A stretch of 64,000 bases of DNA from Glaciecola sp964195425 (GTDB taxonomy: Bacteria > Pseudomonadota > Gammaproteobacteria > Enterobacterales > Alteromonadaceae). The notes below the pieces were generated by a model. That model ran no database searches, was not told the DNA's origin, and saw only the letters and a list, made by a program, of their open reading frames with translations. A program made the translations under genes and the position numbers. Positions 53,167-62,383 of the stretch are shown one piece after another. The stretch lies in the NCBI GenBank assembly GCA_964195425.1, contig CAXMOM010000018.1:1-64000 (forward strand). Reading direction: 5' to 3'. The first letter of the stretch is position 1, and the number at the start of each line of letters is the position of its first letter.

Positions 53167-54840
53167 TTATTCGCCTTTAGCCGCTTTAAATGCTTCAGCC
53201 ATTGCACTTGCAAAGCCAGCATCTTCCGGTTGGTTATTCACTTTCTCAAGCGCATCTTTCTCATCCGCTTGATCTTTCGCTTTAACCGACAACGTAATTA
53301 CACGATTTTTACGATCAACGCCTGTGTATTTCGCTTCAATGGTATCACCCACTTTCACGACATCACTAGCGTCTTCTACTCTTTCACGAGCTAGGTCACC
53401 AATTCTGATATAACCATCGACTTCTTCTGCTAAGTTTACAGTTACACCTTTAGCATCGGCCTCGATAACAGTTCCATTAACAATAGCACCTTTCTTCATA
53501 TCTGTCAGATACTTATTGAACGGGTCTTCATCAATTTGCTTGACGCCTAATGATATACGTTCACGTTCTGGGTCGACTTGTAGCACTACAGCGCTAATCT
53601 CGTCGCCTTTCTTGTATTCACGTACTGCTTCTTCACCTTGTTTCTGCCATGAAATGTCAGATAAGTGAACAAGACCATCAATGCCGCCGTCAAGACCAAT
53701 AAAGATACCAAAGTCAGTAATTGATTTGATCTTACCAGAAACTTTATCGCCTTTTTCGTGCGACTTAGCAAAGGTTTCCCAAGGGTTATCGATGCACTGC
53801 TTAAGACCTAGTGAAATACGACGACGTTCTTCGTCAATCTCTAGAACCATTACATTTACAACATCACCAAGGTTCACTACTTTAGATGGGTGAATGTTTT
53901 TGTTTGTCCAATCCATTTCAGATACATGAACAAGACCTTCAACACCATCTTCAATCTCTACAAAACAACCGTAGTCAGTAAGGTTAGTTACAGCACCGCT
54001 TAATTTAGCGCCTTCAGGATAACGATGTGCAATTTCTTGCCATGGATCGCTGCCCATCTGCTTCATACCTAATGATACGCGAGACTTGTCTTTGTCAAAC
54101 TTAAGTACTTTAACGTTGATTTCATCACCAACGTTTACGATTTCACTTGGATGCTTAACGCGTTTCCAAGCCATATCGGTAATGTGAAGTAGTCCGTCAA
54201 CACCGCCTAAATCTACGAATGCGCCGTAGTCGGTTAAGTTCTTAACGATACCTTTAACTTCATCACCTTCTTCCAAGTTGGATAATAATTGATCGCGTTC
54301 TGCACTGCTTTCCGCTTCAATTACTGCACGACGTGAAACAACAACGTTGTTACGTTTAGCATCTAACTTGATTACTTTAAATTCTAACTCTTTACCTTCT
54401 AGGTGCGTAGTTTCACGTACTGGGCGTACGTCTACTAATGAACCCGGTAAGAATGCACGAACAGTGTTAACTTCAACTGTAAAGCCACCTTTAACTTTTC
54501 CGTTAATGACGCCTTTAATAGTTGCTTTCTCGTCGTAAGCTTTTTCAAGCTCAACCCAAGCTTCATGACGCTTAGCTTTTTCACGAGATAGTATCGTTTC
54601 ACCGAAACCGTCTTCTACTGCATCTAGAGCAACGTCTATAGTATCGCCAACTGCTACTTCAAGTGAACCATCAGCTGCTTTAAATTGTTCGATAGGAATG
54701 GCACTTTCTGACTTAAGGCCAGCATCTACTAGTACGATGTCTTTATCGATTGATACTACGGTACCTCTAACAATTGCGCCTGGGCGCGTCTCTATCTGCT
54801 GTAGGCTTTCTTCAAAAAGGTCTGCAAAATTTTCAGTCAT
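53167..54840 (-). CDS. rpsA: Ribosomal protein S1
   Basis: 557 residues, standard length, from ATG 54840 (MTENFADLFEESLQ, as in E. coli; the GTG two codons upstream is less likely). Six S1 RNA-binding repeats, for example TDYGAFVDLGGVDGLLHITD and TDFGIFIGLDGGIDGLVHLSD. It binds mRNA on the 30S subunit and is needed for translation of structured mRNAs. Between cmk and ihfB as usual. Confidence 0.97.
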   Translation of the reverse strand: MTENFADLFEESLQQIETRPGAIVRGTVVSIDKDIVLVDAGLKSESAIPIEQFKAADGSLEVAVGDTIDVALDAVEDGFGETILSREKAKRHEAWVELEKAYDEKATIKGVINGKVKGGFTVEVNTVRAFLPGSLVDVRPVRETTHLEGKELEFKVIKLDAKRNNVVVSRRAVIEAESSAERDQLLSNLEEGDEVKGIVKNLTDYGAFVDLGGVDGLLHITDMAWKRVKHPSEIVNVGDEINVKVLKFDKDKSRVSLGMKQMGSDPWQEIAHRYPEGAKLSGAVTNLTDYGCFVEIEDGVEGLVHVSEMDWTNKNIHPSKVVNLGDVVNVMVLEIDEERRRISLGLKQCIDNPWETFAKSHEKGDKVSGKIKSITDFGIFIGLDGGIDGLVHLSDISWQKQGEEAVREYKKGDEISAVVLQVDPERERISLGVKQIDEDPFNKYLTDMKKGAIVNGTVIEADAKGVTVNLAEEVDGYIRIGDLARERVEDASDVVKVGDTIEAKYTGVDRKNRVITLSVKAKDQADEKDALEKVNNQPEDAGFASAMAEAFKAAKGE

Positions 54841-54934
54841 ATTCACATTCTAAGTTAATCCGACAATTCAATCCTGAAAAGAAGGGGTTATTAAATATAC
54901 CAAATTCATCCTAAACTCGGTCAATTAAATGCAG

Positions 54935-55621
54935 TTATTCGTCGTCACCAAAGATTTTAGAATCTATAAAATCTTTAGCTATTTCAAACACTTGCTCTAT
55001 ACCTAATGCAGTAGAGTCTATCTCTAATGCATCTTGTGCGGCAAGCAAGGGCGCGGTACTTCTGTTTTGGTCGCGCTCGTCTCTTGCTTGTATATCCACC
55101 AAAAGGCGCGATATTTTAACATCTTGCCCCATAGCTTTCAACTGTTCATATCGGCGCTGTGCACGAGTTTCGGCACTTGCGGTTAAAAATATCTTTGCAA
55201 GGGCATCTGGAAAAACAATTGTGCCCATATCTCTGCCGTCGGCAATAAGGCCCGGTTCATCGGCAAAAGCGCGTTGTCTTCTTAGTAAGGCTTCTCTTAC
55301 TAAGGGGATGGAGGCTACCTTTGAGGCCGCGCTTCCTACTTCTTCAGAGCGAATATCATCTGACACATCCTCTCCTTCAAGTATAACTCGGTTGCCTTCC
55401 TTAGTTACACGAAAAGTAACATCGAGGCCAGTCGCCAAGGGCGTTAATGCGTCTACGTCACCTAGCGAAATGTCATGATGAATAGCCGCAATGGCCAAAA
55501 CACGATAAATTGCGCCGCTATCGAGGAAATGCCATTTATATGCATCAGCTAACATGCTGCTCAATGTGCCTTTACCAGCGCCGCTTGGCCCATCAACGGT
55601 AACTACAGAGACCTTTTGCAT
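54935..55621 (-). CDS. cmk: Cytidylate kinase
   Basis: 228 residues from ATG 55621, which has a perfect AGGAGG 10 bases upstream; a longer open frame of 20 residues has no ribosome site. The P-loop VDGPSGAGKGTLS, DSGAIYRVLA and ADGRDMGTIVFPDA are the substrate-binding parts. It phosphorylates CMP and dCMP. Upstream of rpsA. Confidence 0.95.
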   Translation of the reverse strand: MQKVSVVTVDGPSGAGKGTLSSMLADAYKWHFLDSGAIYRVLAIAAIHHDISLGDVDALTPLATGLDVTFRVTKEGNRVILEGEDVSDDIRSEEVGSAASKVASIPLVREALLRRQRAFADEPGLIADGRDMGTIVFPDALAKIFLTASAETRAQRRYEQLKAMGQDVKISRLLVDIQARDERDQNRSTAPLLAAQDALEIDSTALGIEQVFEIAKDFIDSKIFGDDE

Positions 55622-55716
55622 GTATCTTAATCCTCCTTTATTAAAGCGGCAAGAGTATACGCCCCTTTCGCAATTGTGCAAATGTGATTATATGTTAAAG
55701 CAATGCAATGGCTAGA

Positions 55717-57018
55717 TTAGCGCTGACAAACACCAGCAAATTGTTCAAAATAACCTGGGAACGTTTTAGCGGTGCATTTCGGATCATTTATAGTCACGCC
55801 GCATTTATCATCGAGAGCTAACAAGGAAAAACACATAGCCATTCTATGATCATTATAAGTATCTATAGTGGCGTGCTTAATAACTTTAGGAGGTGTAATT
55901 TCAATAAAGTCTTCGCCTTCATTAACAGTGGCACCCACTTTTCGTAATTCTGTTGCCATTGCAAATAAACGATCGGTTTCTTTCACCCGCCAGTTATGGA
56001 TATTCCGTATTGCGGTGGTCCCTGTTGCAAACAATGCTGCGGTAGCTATTGTCATAGCCGCATCTGGAATATGATTCATATCCATATCTACGGCTGTGAG
56101 CTGGCCCGATGTAACTGTTATGCTGTCATCTTCCCATGTAACCGTAGCGCCCATTTTTTCAAGCACATCAGCAAAACCAATATCGCCTTGAATACTTTTA
56201 CGACCTATACCCGACACCTTAACCTCGCCGCCTTTTATAGCTGCGGCTGCTAAAAAGTAAGAGGCTGAAGAAGCGTCGCCTTCCACTAAGAAATGTGCGG
56301 GCGCTGTATATCCTTGCTGACCCGATATGATGAAAGTTTGGTAATCTTGATTTTCTACCATCACTCCGAATTTCTCCATACAATCAAGCGTGATATCTAT
56401 GTAGGGCCTAGACACCAAGGTACCTTTAATGTGGATAGTTACTTTTTTAGACGCTACTTTATTTGACAATATAGGAGCCGCCATTAACAGAGCAGTCAAA
56501 AACTGACTCGACACGCTGCCGTCAATTTCAAAAGTGTCCTGCGTTATTTGAGCGCTTTTAATAGCAATGGGTGGGTAGCCTTTGCTTTTTAAATAAGTGA
56601 TATCTGCACCGGCGCTAATAAGCTCATCGGCTAAGTCACCAATGGGCCTTTCTTCCATTCGTGGTTCACCTGTTAAAATTACGTCTACATCAGAAAATGC
56701 TAAGGCCGCACAAAGGGGACGCATCGCCGTTCCCGCATTCCCAAGAAATAAAGAGATTAGTTGTTTATGGCTAAATTTCCCGCCTATGCCTTGTACAATG
56801 CAGTGGGTATTGCCTTCGCTTAGCGTAAAGTCAACGCCCAATGCTTTTAAGGCATTAAGCATGTGACGAATGTCATCGCTGTCGAGTAGATTACTTAGGC
56901 GAGTTTGCCCTTTACTTAAGGCCGCCAATAGCAAGGCACGGTTAGATAAACTTTTACTGCCCGGTAAATGTATGTGCCCAGACACTCTTTTAACTGGGGA
57001 AAGCGTTAACTGCTCCAT
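55717..57018 (-). CDS. aroA: 3-phosphoshikimate 1-carboxyvinyltransferase (EPSP synthase)
   Basis: 433 residues. LPGSKSLSNRALLLAAL binds shikimate-3-phosphate, LGNAGTAMRPL and EPRMEERPI bind PEP, and the C-terminal NDHRMAMCFSLLAL is conserved. It makes EPSP in aromatic amino acid synthesis. The Gly in GNAGTAMRP and the Pro after it are the normal residues of the class I enzyme. serC lies just upstream. Confidence 0.96.
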   Translation of the reverse strand: MEQLTLSPVKRVSGHIHLPGSKSLSNRALLLAALSKGQTRLSNLLDSDDIRHMLNALKALGVDFTLSEGNTHCIVQGIGGKFSHKQLISLFLGNAGTAMRPLCAALAFSDVDVILTGEPRMEERPIGDLADELISAGADITYLKSKGYPPIAIKSAQITQDTFEIDGSVSSQFLTALLMAAPILSNKVASKKVTIHIKGTLVSRPYIDITLDCMEKFGVMVENQDYQTFIISGQQGYTAPAHFLVEGDASSASYFLAAAAIKGGEVKVSGIGRKSIQGDIGFADVLEKMGATVTWEDDSITVTSGQLTAVDMDMNHIPDAAMTIATAALFATGTTAIRNIHNWRVKETDRLFAMATELRKVGATVNEGEDFIEITPPKVIKHATIDTYNDHRMAMCFSLLALDDKCGVTINDPKCTAKTFPGYFEQFAGVCQR

Positions 57019-57050
57019 AACGATGAATATTTCCTTACTGTAGATTATAG

Positions 57051-58133
57051 TTAGCCATGTGTACGTTCAAACTCTTGCATGAACTCGACTAGAGCCGTCA
57101 CGCCCTCAAGTGGCATAGCGTTATATATACTGGCGCGCAGGCCACCGACTGCTCTATGTCCTTTAAGCGCTTGTAAACCAGATGACTCAGCTTTATTAAG
57201 AAACAAGGCATCGAGCGAGCTGTCGGTTAACTGAAATATAACGTTCATTTTTGAACGATTACTAGTACTCACCTGATTACGGTAAAACTCGCTGCTATCA
57301 ATACAGTTGTATAAAGTCTGCGCTTTTAATCGATTAATCTTCTCGACTTCTTCAATCCCGCCATTGTCTATCAACCACTCAAAGACTAGCCCGGCTAAAT
57401 ACCATGAAAATGTAGGAGGTGTATTATACATGCTACCGGCGTTGGCTTGTTCTTTATAGCTAAATACAGCCGGGGTATCGTCACGTTCGAGTCCAATAAG
57501 ATCTTCACGTACAATAACAACCGCTAATCCTGAGGGCCCAATGTTTTTTTGAGCACCTGCATATATAATACCGAAGTCAGTTACGTCAATCGCTTTTGAC
57601 AATATGTTTGACGACATATCAGCTACTAATGGTACATCGCCGGTTTTTGGTACCCAGTTAATTTCAATGCCTTCAACAGTCTCATTAGGACAATAATGAA
57701 AATAGGCGGCTTGCTCATTTACCTGCCAACTTGATTGCTCGGCAACGCAAATTTTCCCATCTATCATCAGATTTTCTGCGACAACTTCACTTCGCATGTA
57801 TTTAGCCGCTTCTTTAACGGCAATTTGTGACCACTGCCCAGACACCAAATGCTGGGCAAGTTTGCCTCTTTTGGATAAATTAAGAGGAACTGAGAAAAAT
57901 TGACCACGGCCGCCGCCCTGCATAAATAACACTTTATAGTTGTTAGGGATGTTTAACAAAGTGCGTAAATCGGCTTCTGCCTTTTCAGCCACTGCTATAA
58001 AAGGCTTTCCTCTGTGGCTAATTTCCATAACAGACGTGCCCTGCCCGTTCCAATCAATCAATTCTGCTTGCGCACGCTCAAGCACCGCTTTGGGCAACAT
58101 TGCTGGACCGGCACTGAAATTAAACATTGTCAT
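57051..58133 (-). CDS. serC: Phosphoserine aminotransferase
   Basis: 360 residues from ATG 58133; the nine residues upstream in frame lie over the terminator and GAGG is five bases before this ATG. The start MTMFNFSAGPAMLPKAVLE is the family one, and the PLP lysine is in YAGAQKNIGPSGLAVV. It makes 3-phosphoserine for serine and also works in pyridoxal synthesis. serC-aroA is the conserved operon, 32 bases apart. Confidence 0.95.
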   Translation of the reverse strand: MTMFNFSAGPAMLPKAVLERAQAELIDWNGQGTSVMEISHRGKPFIAVAEKAEADLRTLLNIPNNYKVLFMQGGGRGQFFSVPLNLSKRGKLAQHLVSGQWSQIAVKEAAKYMRSEVVAENLMIDGKICVAEQSSWQVNEQAAYFHYCPNETVEGIEINWVPKTGDVPLVADMSSNILSKAIDVTDFGIIYAGAQKNIGPSGLAVVIVREDLIGLERDDTPAVFSYKEQANAGSMYNTPPTFSWYLAGLVFEWLIDNGGIEEVEKINRLKAQTLYNCIDSSEFYRNQVSTSNRSKMNVIFQLTDSSLDALFLNKAESSGLQALKGHRAVGGLRASIYNAMPLEGVTALVEFMQEFERTHG

Positions 58134-58145
58134 TATTTCCTCAAC

Positions 58146-58183
58146 ATAAAAAAGCAGCAAAACATAAGTGTGTTTGCTGCTTT
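58146..58183 (-). terminator. Terminator between gyrA and serC, next to the serC ribosome site
   Basis: On the minus strand AAAGCAGCAAA, loop, TTTGCTGCTTT, then TTT. The 11-bp stem and T run end 13 bases before the serC ATG. It separates gyrA from serC, unless read-through or a promoter within it feeds serC. Confidence 0.8.
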
Positions 58184-58221
58184 CAATTGGTCTGTGACTA
58201 TTTGCGAGACTTACGGTATCG

Positions 58222-58250
58222 TAAGCCTTCTTTATTACTAAGAAGGCTTA
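58222..58250 (-). repeat. Second hairpin after gyrA
   Basis: TAAGCCTTCTT and AAGAAGGCTTA pair fully (loop TATTACT). It lies 12 bases after the gyrA stop, and the T run is missing. It may protect the gyrA mRNA 3' end. Confidence 0.6.
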
Positions 58251-58261
58251 ACCCAAAAGTC

Positions 58262-60937
58262 TTAATCGTCAGATTCTTTGTCACCTTCATCGCTAAGGTC
58301 TTCATTTGAATCGGAACTTTCATTAACATCAGATTCGCTGATAGCTTCAGTCGCTACCCTTTCAATCACATTGCCGTCTTCATCGGTTTCAATGGTCATA
58401 GATTCGTCTTCAATGATTTCATCAATTCTTTGTAAACCAACAACGTGCTCGCCTTCAACCGTGCGAATTAGCGTTACACCCTGAGTATTACGTCCTACCC
58501 TAGAAACTTCAGATACACGTGTTCTTACCAAAGTACCGCGATCACTAATTAGCATCATTTCGTCTGTTTGACTAACTTGCACTGCGCCCACTACCTGACC
58601 ATTACGCTCAGATACTTTTATGGAAACAACACCTTTGGTTGCGCGACTCTTCGCAGGATATTCTGAAACTGATGTACATTTACCATAGCCATTTTCAGTG
58701 GCGGTTAATATATCACCGTCTGCGTTTGGAATAATCAATGACACAACACGCTCAGTATCGGCAATTCGGATACCTCTAACACCGGTTGCTGTCCTGCCCA
58801 TAGGTCGAACTTGTGCTTCGCTGAAACGCACTACTTTACCTGCGTTTGAAAAGAGCATGATTTCGCAAGAACCGTCGGTTAAATCAACGCCAATTAATTC
58901 ATCACCATCATTTAAGTTTACGGCAATAATACCGTTAGCTCTAGGGCGTGAATAATGAATAAGTTCGGTCTTTTTAACTGAGCCATTGGCGGTAGCCATA
59001 AAGACATATTTACCTGCTTCAAATTCTTTGATAGGTAAAATAGCTGTTATACGTTCGTTTTCTTCTAAAGGAAGAATATTAACGATAGGTCGACCACGAG
59101 CATTTCGGCTCGCCAGTGGTAATTGATACACTTTCAACCAATATAAGCGTCCGCGAGTAGAGAAACATAAAATATGGTCATGAGTATTGGCCACTAGTAG
59201 TTTTTCTATAAAGTCTTCATCCTTCATTTTAGTTGCCGATTTACCTTTACCACCACGACGCTGCGCTTCGTAATCAGATAGTTTCTGATACTTTACATAG
59301 CCTTCATGTGACAAGGTCACAACCACTTCTTCGCGTTCAATTAAATCTTCGATATCGATATCATGGCTAGCGGCAGTAATTTCAGTACGGCGCTCATCAC
59401 CAAACTCGTCTCTTATTGCTTCAAGCTCTTCAGTAATAATTTCCATCAAACGTTCAGAACTACCTAATATCTCTAATAGCTCTGCAATAACATCGATAAG
59501 GTTACGATATTCTTCAAGAATTTTATCGTGTTCTAGACCTGTCAGCTTGTTCAAGCGTAAATCAAGGATCGCTTGTGCTTGTTCTTCAGTTAAGTAGTAC
59601 TTACCTTCGCGAATGCCAAATTCGTCAGCTAGCCAATCTGGACGTGCAGCGTCGTTGCCTGCTCTTTCAAGCATTTGTGCAACATCACCTAAATCCCAAC
59701 CTAATGCAATTAAGGCTTTTTTAGCTTCAGCGGGGCTGCCAGATGCTTTTATTAGCTCTATGATTGGATCTATATTAACTAAAGCAATCGCTAAACCTTC
59801 TAGAATATGAGCACGGTCTCGCGCTTTTTTCAATTCATAAACGGTACGACGGGTAACTACTTCACGTCTGTGTAGTATGAATAAGTCTAAGATTTCTCTA
59901 AGGTTAAAAACCTTTGGTTGTGTTTTATCAAGCGCAACCATATTAATGCCAAATACGGTTTGTAATTGGGTTAACGAATATAAATGGTTAAGTAGGACTT
60001 CTGCTGACTCGTTACGTTTTACTTCAATAACAATTCGCATGCCGTCTTTGTCAGACTCATCACGAAGCGCAGATATACCTTCAACCTTCTTCTCTTTTAC
60101 CAACTCCGCCATTTTTTCAATCAAGCGAGCTTTATTTACTTGGTAAGGAATTTCATGAACAATAATGGTTTCTTTACCATTATCTTCTTGTTCTATTTCT
60201 GCTTTGGCGCGCAAGTATATTTTACCACGACCCGTTTTATAAGCACTAATAATACCCGCACGACCACTTATCATGGCAGCAGTTGGGAAATCTGGTCCCG
60301 GTATAAATTCAATTAGTTCTTCAATGGTCATATCAGGGTTTTTGATAAGTTCGATACAACCATTCACAACTTCCGTTAAATTGTGAGGTGGAATATTAGT
60401 TGCCATGCCTACCGCGATACCAGATGAACCGTTAACCAATAAGTTAGGGACTCTGGTGGGCAAGACTTCTGGAATGTGTTCTTGGCCATCATAGTTAGGA
60501 ACAAAGTTAACCGTTTCTTTATCTAAGTCGGCAAGCAATTCATGAGCTATTTTTGACATGCGTATTTCGGTGTAACGCATTGCTGCGGCAGAATCACCGT
60601 CTACAGACCCAAAGTTTCCTTGGCCGTCAACTAGCATATAACGAAGAGAAAATGGCTGTGCCATTCTTACAATGGTGTCGTAAACTGCGCTATCACCGTG
60701 TGGGTGGTACTTACCTATTACATCTCCCACTACTCGAGCGGACTTTTTATAGGGTTTGTTAAAATCGTTTTTAAGTTCACTCATTGCAAACAAAACACGG
60801 CGATGAACTGGCTTTAACCCATCACGTACGTCGGGAAGTGCGCGACCTACGATTACACTCATGGCGTAATCTAAGTAGGAGTTTTTTAACTCTTCTTCAA
60901 TATTAATGGGAGAGATTGCATTGGCATTGTCAGTCAT
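58262..60937 (-). CDS. gyrA: DNA gyrase subunit A
   Basis: 891 residues from ATG 60937 (MTDNANAISPINIEEELKNS); an ATG three codons upstream is too near the AAGGA site. Winged-helix/tower domain with active Tyr in AAAMRYTEIR. The quinolone region HPHGDSAVYD has the wild-type Ser83 and Asp87. The C-terminal beta-pinwheel has the GyrA box QRRGGKG. The last about 50 residues are very acidic (SDSNEDLSDEGDKESDD). It introduces negative supercoils. Divergent from ubiG. Confidence 0.97.
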   Translation of the reverse strand: MTDNANAISPINIEEELKNSYLDYAMSVIVGRALPDVRDGLKPVHRRVLFAMSELKNDFNKPYKKSARVVGDVIGKYHPHGDSAVYDTIVRMAQPFSLRYMLVDGQGNFGSVDGDSAAAMRYTEIRMSKIAHELLADLDKETVNFVPNYDGQEHIPEVLPTRVPNLLVNGSSGIAVGMATNIPPHNLTEVVNGCIELIKNPDMTIEELIEFIPGPDFPTAAMISGRAGIISAYKTGRGKIYLRAKAEIEQEDNGKETIIVHEIPYQVNKARLIEKMAELVKEKKVEGISALRDESDKDGMRIVIEVKRNESAEVLLNHLYSLTQLQTVFGINMVALDKTQPKVFNLREILDLFILHRREVVTRRTVYELKKARDRAHILEGLAIALVNIDPIIELIKASGSPAEAKKALIALGWDLGDVAQMLERAGNDAARPDWLADEFGIREGKYYLTEEQAQAILDLRLNKLTGLEHDKILEEYRNLIDVIAELLEILGSSERLMEIITEELEAIRDEFGDERRTEITAASHDIDIEDLIEREEVVVTLSHEGYVKYQKLSDYEAQRRGGKGKSATKMKDEDFIEKLLVANTHDHILCFSTRGRLYWLKVYQLPLASRNARGRPIVNILPLEENERITAILPIKEFEAGKYVFMATANGSVKKTELIHYSRPRANGIIAVNLNDGDELIGVDLTDGSCEIMLFSNAGKVVRFSEAQVRPMGRTATGVRGIRIADTERVVSLIIPNADGDILTATENGYGKCTSVSEYPAKSRATKGVVSIKVSERNGQVVGAVQVSQTDEMMLISDRGTLVRTRVSEVSRVGRNTQGVTLIRTVEGEHVVGLQRIDEIIEDESMTIETDEDGNVIERVATEAISESDVNESSDSNEDLSDEGDKESDD

Positions 60938-61246
60938 AAACTGCATGATCCTTTTATATGTATATCGTAATGTGTCTGATGGTATTCATTCAAGTAAATG
61001 ACTTCGTATCTGACGGTTTCGATTACTTTGTTATTATTCACGTTTTGCTATTACGATAGTATCATTAGTTTATGCAAAACTGTAGCATGTTGAGTACTTG
61101 ATAAATGGGAAAATAGAGCATAGAGGCTTATATTCGCATGTTTTGGGCTATTCATGCATTGTTAACGCTATAAATTTATTCACAGTCCATATTCTTGTAG
61201 TGGTAATTATGCATTTAGAAAATAAGTATTTTGAGGAAGGTTTATC
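60938..61246. other. Divergent promoter region of gyrA and ubiG
   Basis: 309 bases, AT-rich, with no open frame or RNA gene seen. It must contain both promoters. AAGGA near 60950 (minus) and AGGAAGG before ATG 61247 (plus) are the ribosome sites. I cannot place the promoter boxes with confidence. Confidence 0.5.
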
Positions 61247-61951
61247 ATGAGTAACATCGATGTAGATGAATTAGCAAAATTTTCTGAGTTAGCCAGCAGT
61301 TGGTGGGATCGTAACGGTGAATTTAAGTCACTGCATGATATTAATCCACTGCGCGTAGACCTAATAGAACAACAAGCTAATTCGCTTTTTGGTAAGAATA
61401 TTATTGATATAGGCTGTGGCGGCGGTATATTGTCTGAGGCCCTAGCGTTGCGTGGCGCTAAGGTAACTGGACTCGACATGGCAAAAGCATCTTTAGATGT
61501 GGCAAATTTGCATCGCTTAGAAAGCGGTGTAAAAGTAGATTATGTGTTGTCTACGGCAGAAGATTGGGCCTTACAGCATTCGCAGCAGTATGATGTAGTT
61601 GCTTGCTTGGAAATGTTAGAACATGTTCCCGATCCCGCCTCAGTCGTTGCAGCATGCTCACGCTTGGTCAAACCGGGCGGAGTAGTAGTATTTTCGACCA
61701 TTAATAGAAATGTAAAGTCATACGCAATGGCAATTGTAGCGGCCGAGTACGTGCTTAATATGGTACCTAAGGGTACTCATGACCATAGCAAGTTTATTAA
61801 GCCTAGTGAATTAATATCCATGATCGAAAAAACATCGTTACAAGTGAATATGATGACAGGCTTGCACTTTAATCCGCTAACTCAAGGTTATAACTTGTCA
61901 GATAGTAATGTTGACGTTAATTACTTTGTCGTGTGTAAAAACGAAGAGTAG
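61247..61951 (+). CDS. ubiG: Ubiquinone biosynthesis O-methyltransferase
   Basis: 234 residues. SAM motif I is IIDIGCGGGILSEALA, and GLDMAKASLDVA follows. ASSWWDRNGEFKSLHDINPLR at the N-terminus is characteristic of UbiG. It performs both O-methylation steps of ubiquinone synthesis at the inner membrane. Divergent from gyrA, upstream of nrdA, the same order as in E. coli. AGGAAGG precedes ATG 61247. Confidence 0.95.
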   Translation: MSNIDVDELAKFSELASSWWDRNGEFKSLHDINPLRVDLIEQQANSLFGKNIIDIGCGGGILSEALALRGAKVTGLDMAKASLDVANLHRLESGVKVDYVLSTAEDWALQHSQQYDVVACLEMLEHVPDPASVVAACSRLVKPGGVVVFSTINRNVKSYAMAIVAAEYVLNMVPKGTHDHSKFIKPSELISMIEKTSLQVNMMTGLHFNPLTQGYNLSDSNVDVNYFVVCKNEE

Positions 61952-62174
61952 TGCAATATAAAAAACGCTTTTCCTACGTAAAAATGAGCGAATATGTAGG
62001 ATAAAAAATAAACATAATTGGATAGTAACAAAAAGCTATTTAGTTATAACAAAACGTTCCACCATTAAAAATAATTAACAAAAAGCCCTTGAAAATTCAA
62101 AACCTACCGTATCATTTACGTTTTTAGGTTAGCCCACACTAACCTTTCTTGACGCGTCAATTATTTGACGCAAA

Positions 62175-62190
62175 ACACTACATATAGTGA
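62175..62190. promoter_or_regulatory. NrdR box 1
   Basis: ACACTACATATAGTGA matches 14 of 16 positions of the NrdR consensus (ACACwATATATwGTGT). It lies directly before the -35 box. It is the upstream of two sites with start-to-start distance 33. Confidence 0.8.
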
Positions 62191-62219
62191 TTGCAAACGA
62201 AGCTTTAACACATTATCTT
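62191..62219 (+). promoter_or_regulatory. Likely nrdA promoter
   Basis: -35 TTGCAA (62191-62196), 17-base spacer, -10 TATCTT (62214-62219). The -10 lies inside NrdR box 2, so repressor and polymerase would compete. Confidence 0.5.
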
Positions 62220-62223
62220 GTGT
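62208..62223. promoter_or_regulatory. NrdR box 2
   Basis: ACACATTATCTTGTGT matches 14 of 16 positions of the same consensus. The boxes are separated by 17 bases, close to the usual three helical turns between centres needed for cooperative NrdR binding. Confidence 0.8.
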
Positions 62224-62383
62224 TTGGTGAGGAATGCGTTAATTCTTCAGATTGCCAAATTACCAGCTCATTAGCGGTAAACAAGGACGTAATCCACCTT
62301 GTATATTAATCGGCTCCTCGCACACAATTACCACAAACATATTTGGTTAAAAAAACAGCGTTAATACATAGAGCATAATAATA

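Larger units (their letters stand above)
61952..62383. other. Regulatory region of nrdA
   Basis: 432 bases with no gene. It holds the two NrdR boxes, a promoter, a hairpin AGGTTAG / CTAACCT (62126-62145) and the palindrome TTGACGCGTCAA (62149-62160). The leader from the predicted start to ATG 62384 is about 160 bases. Confidence 0.6.
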
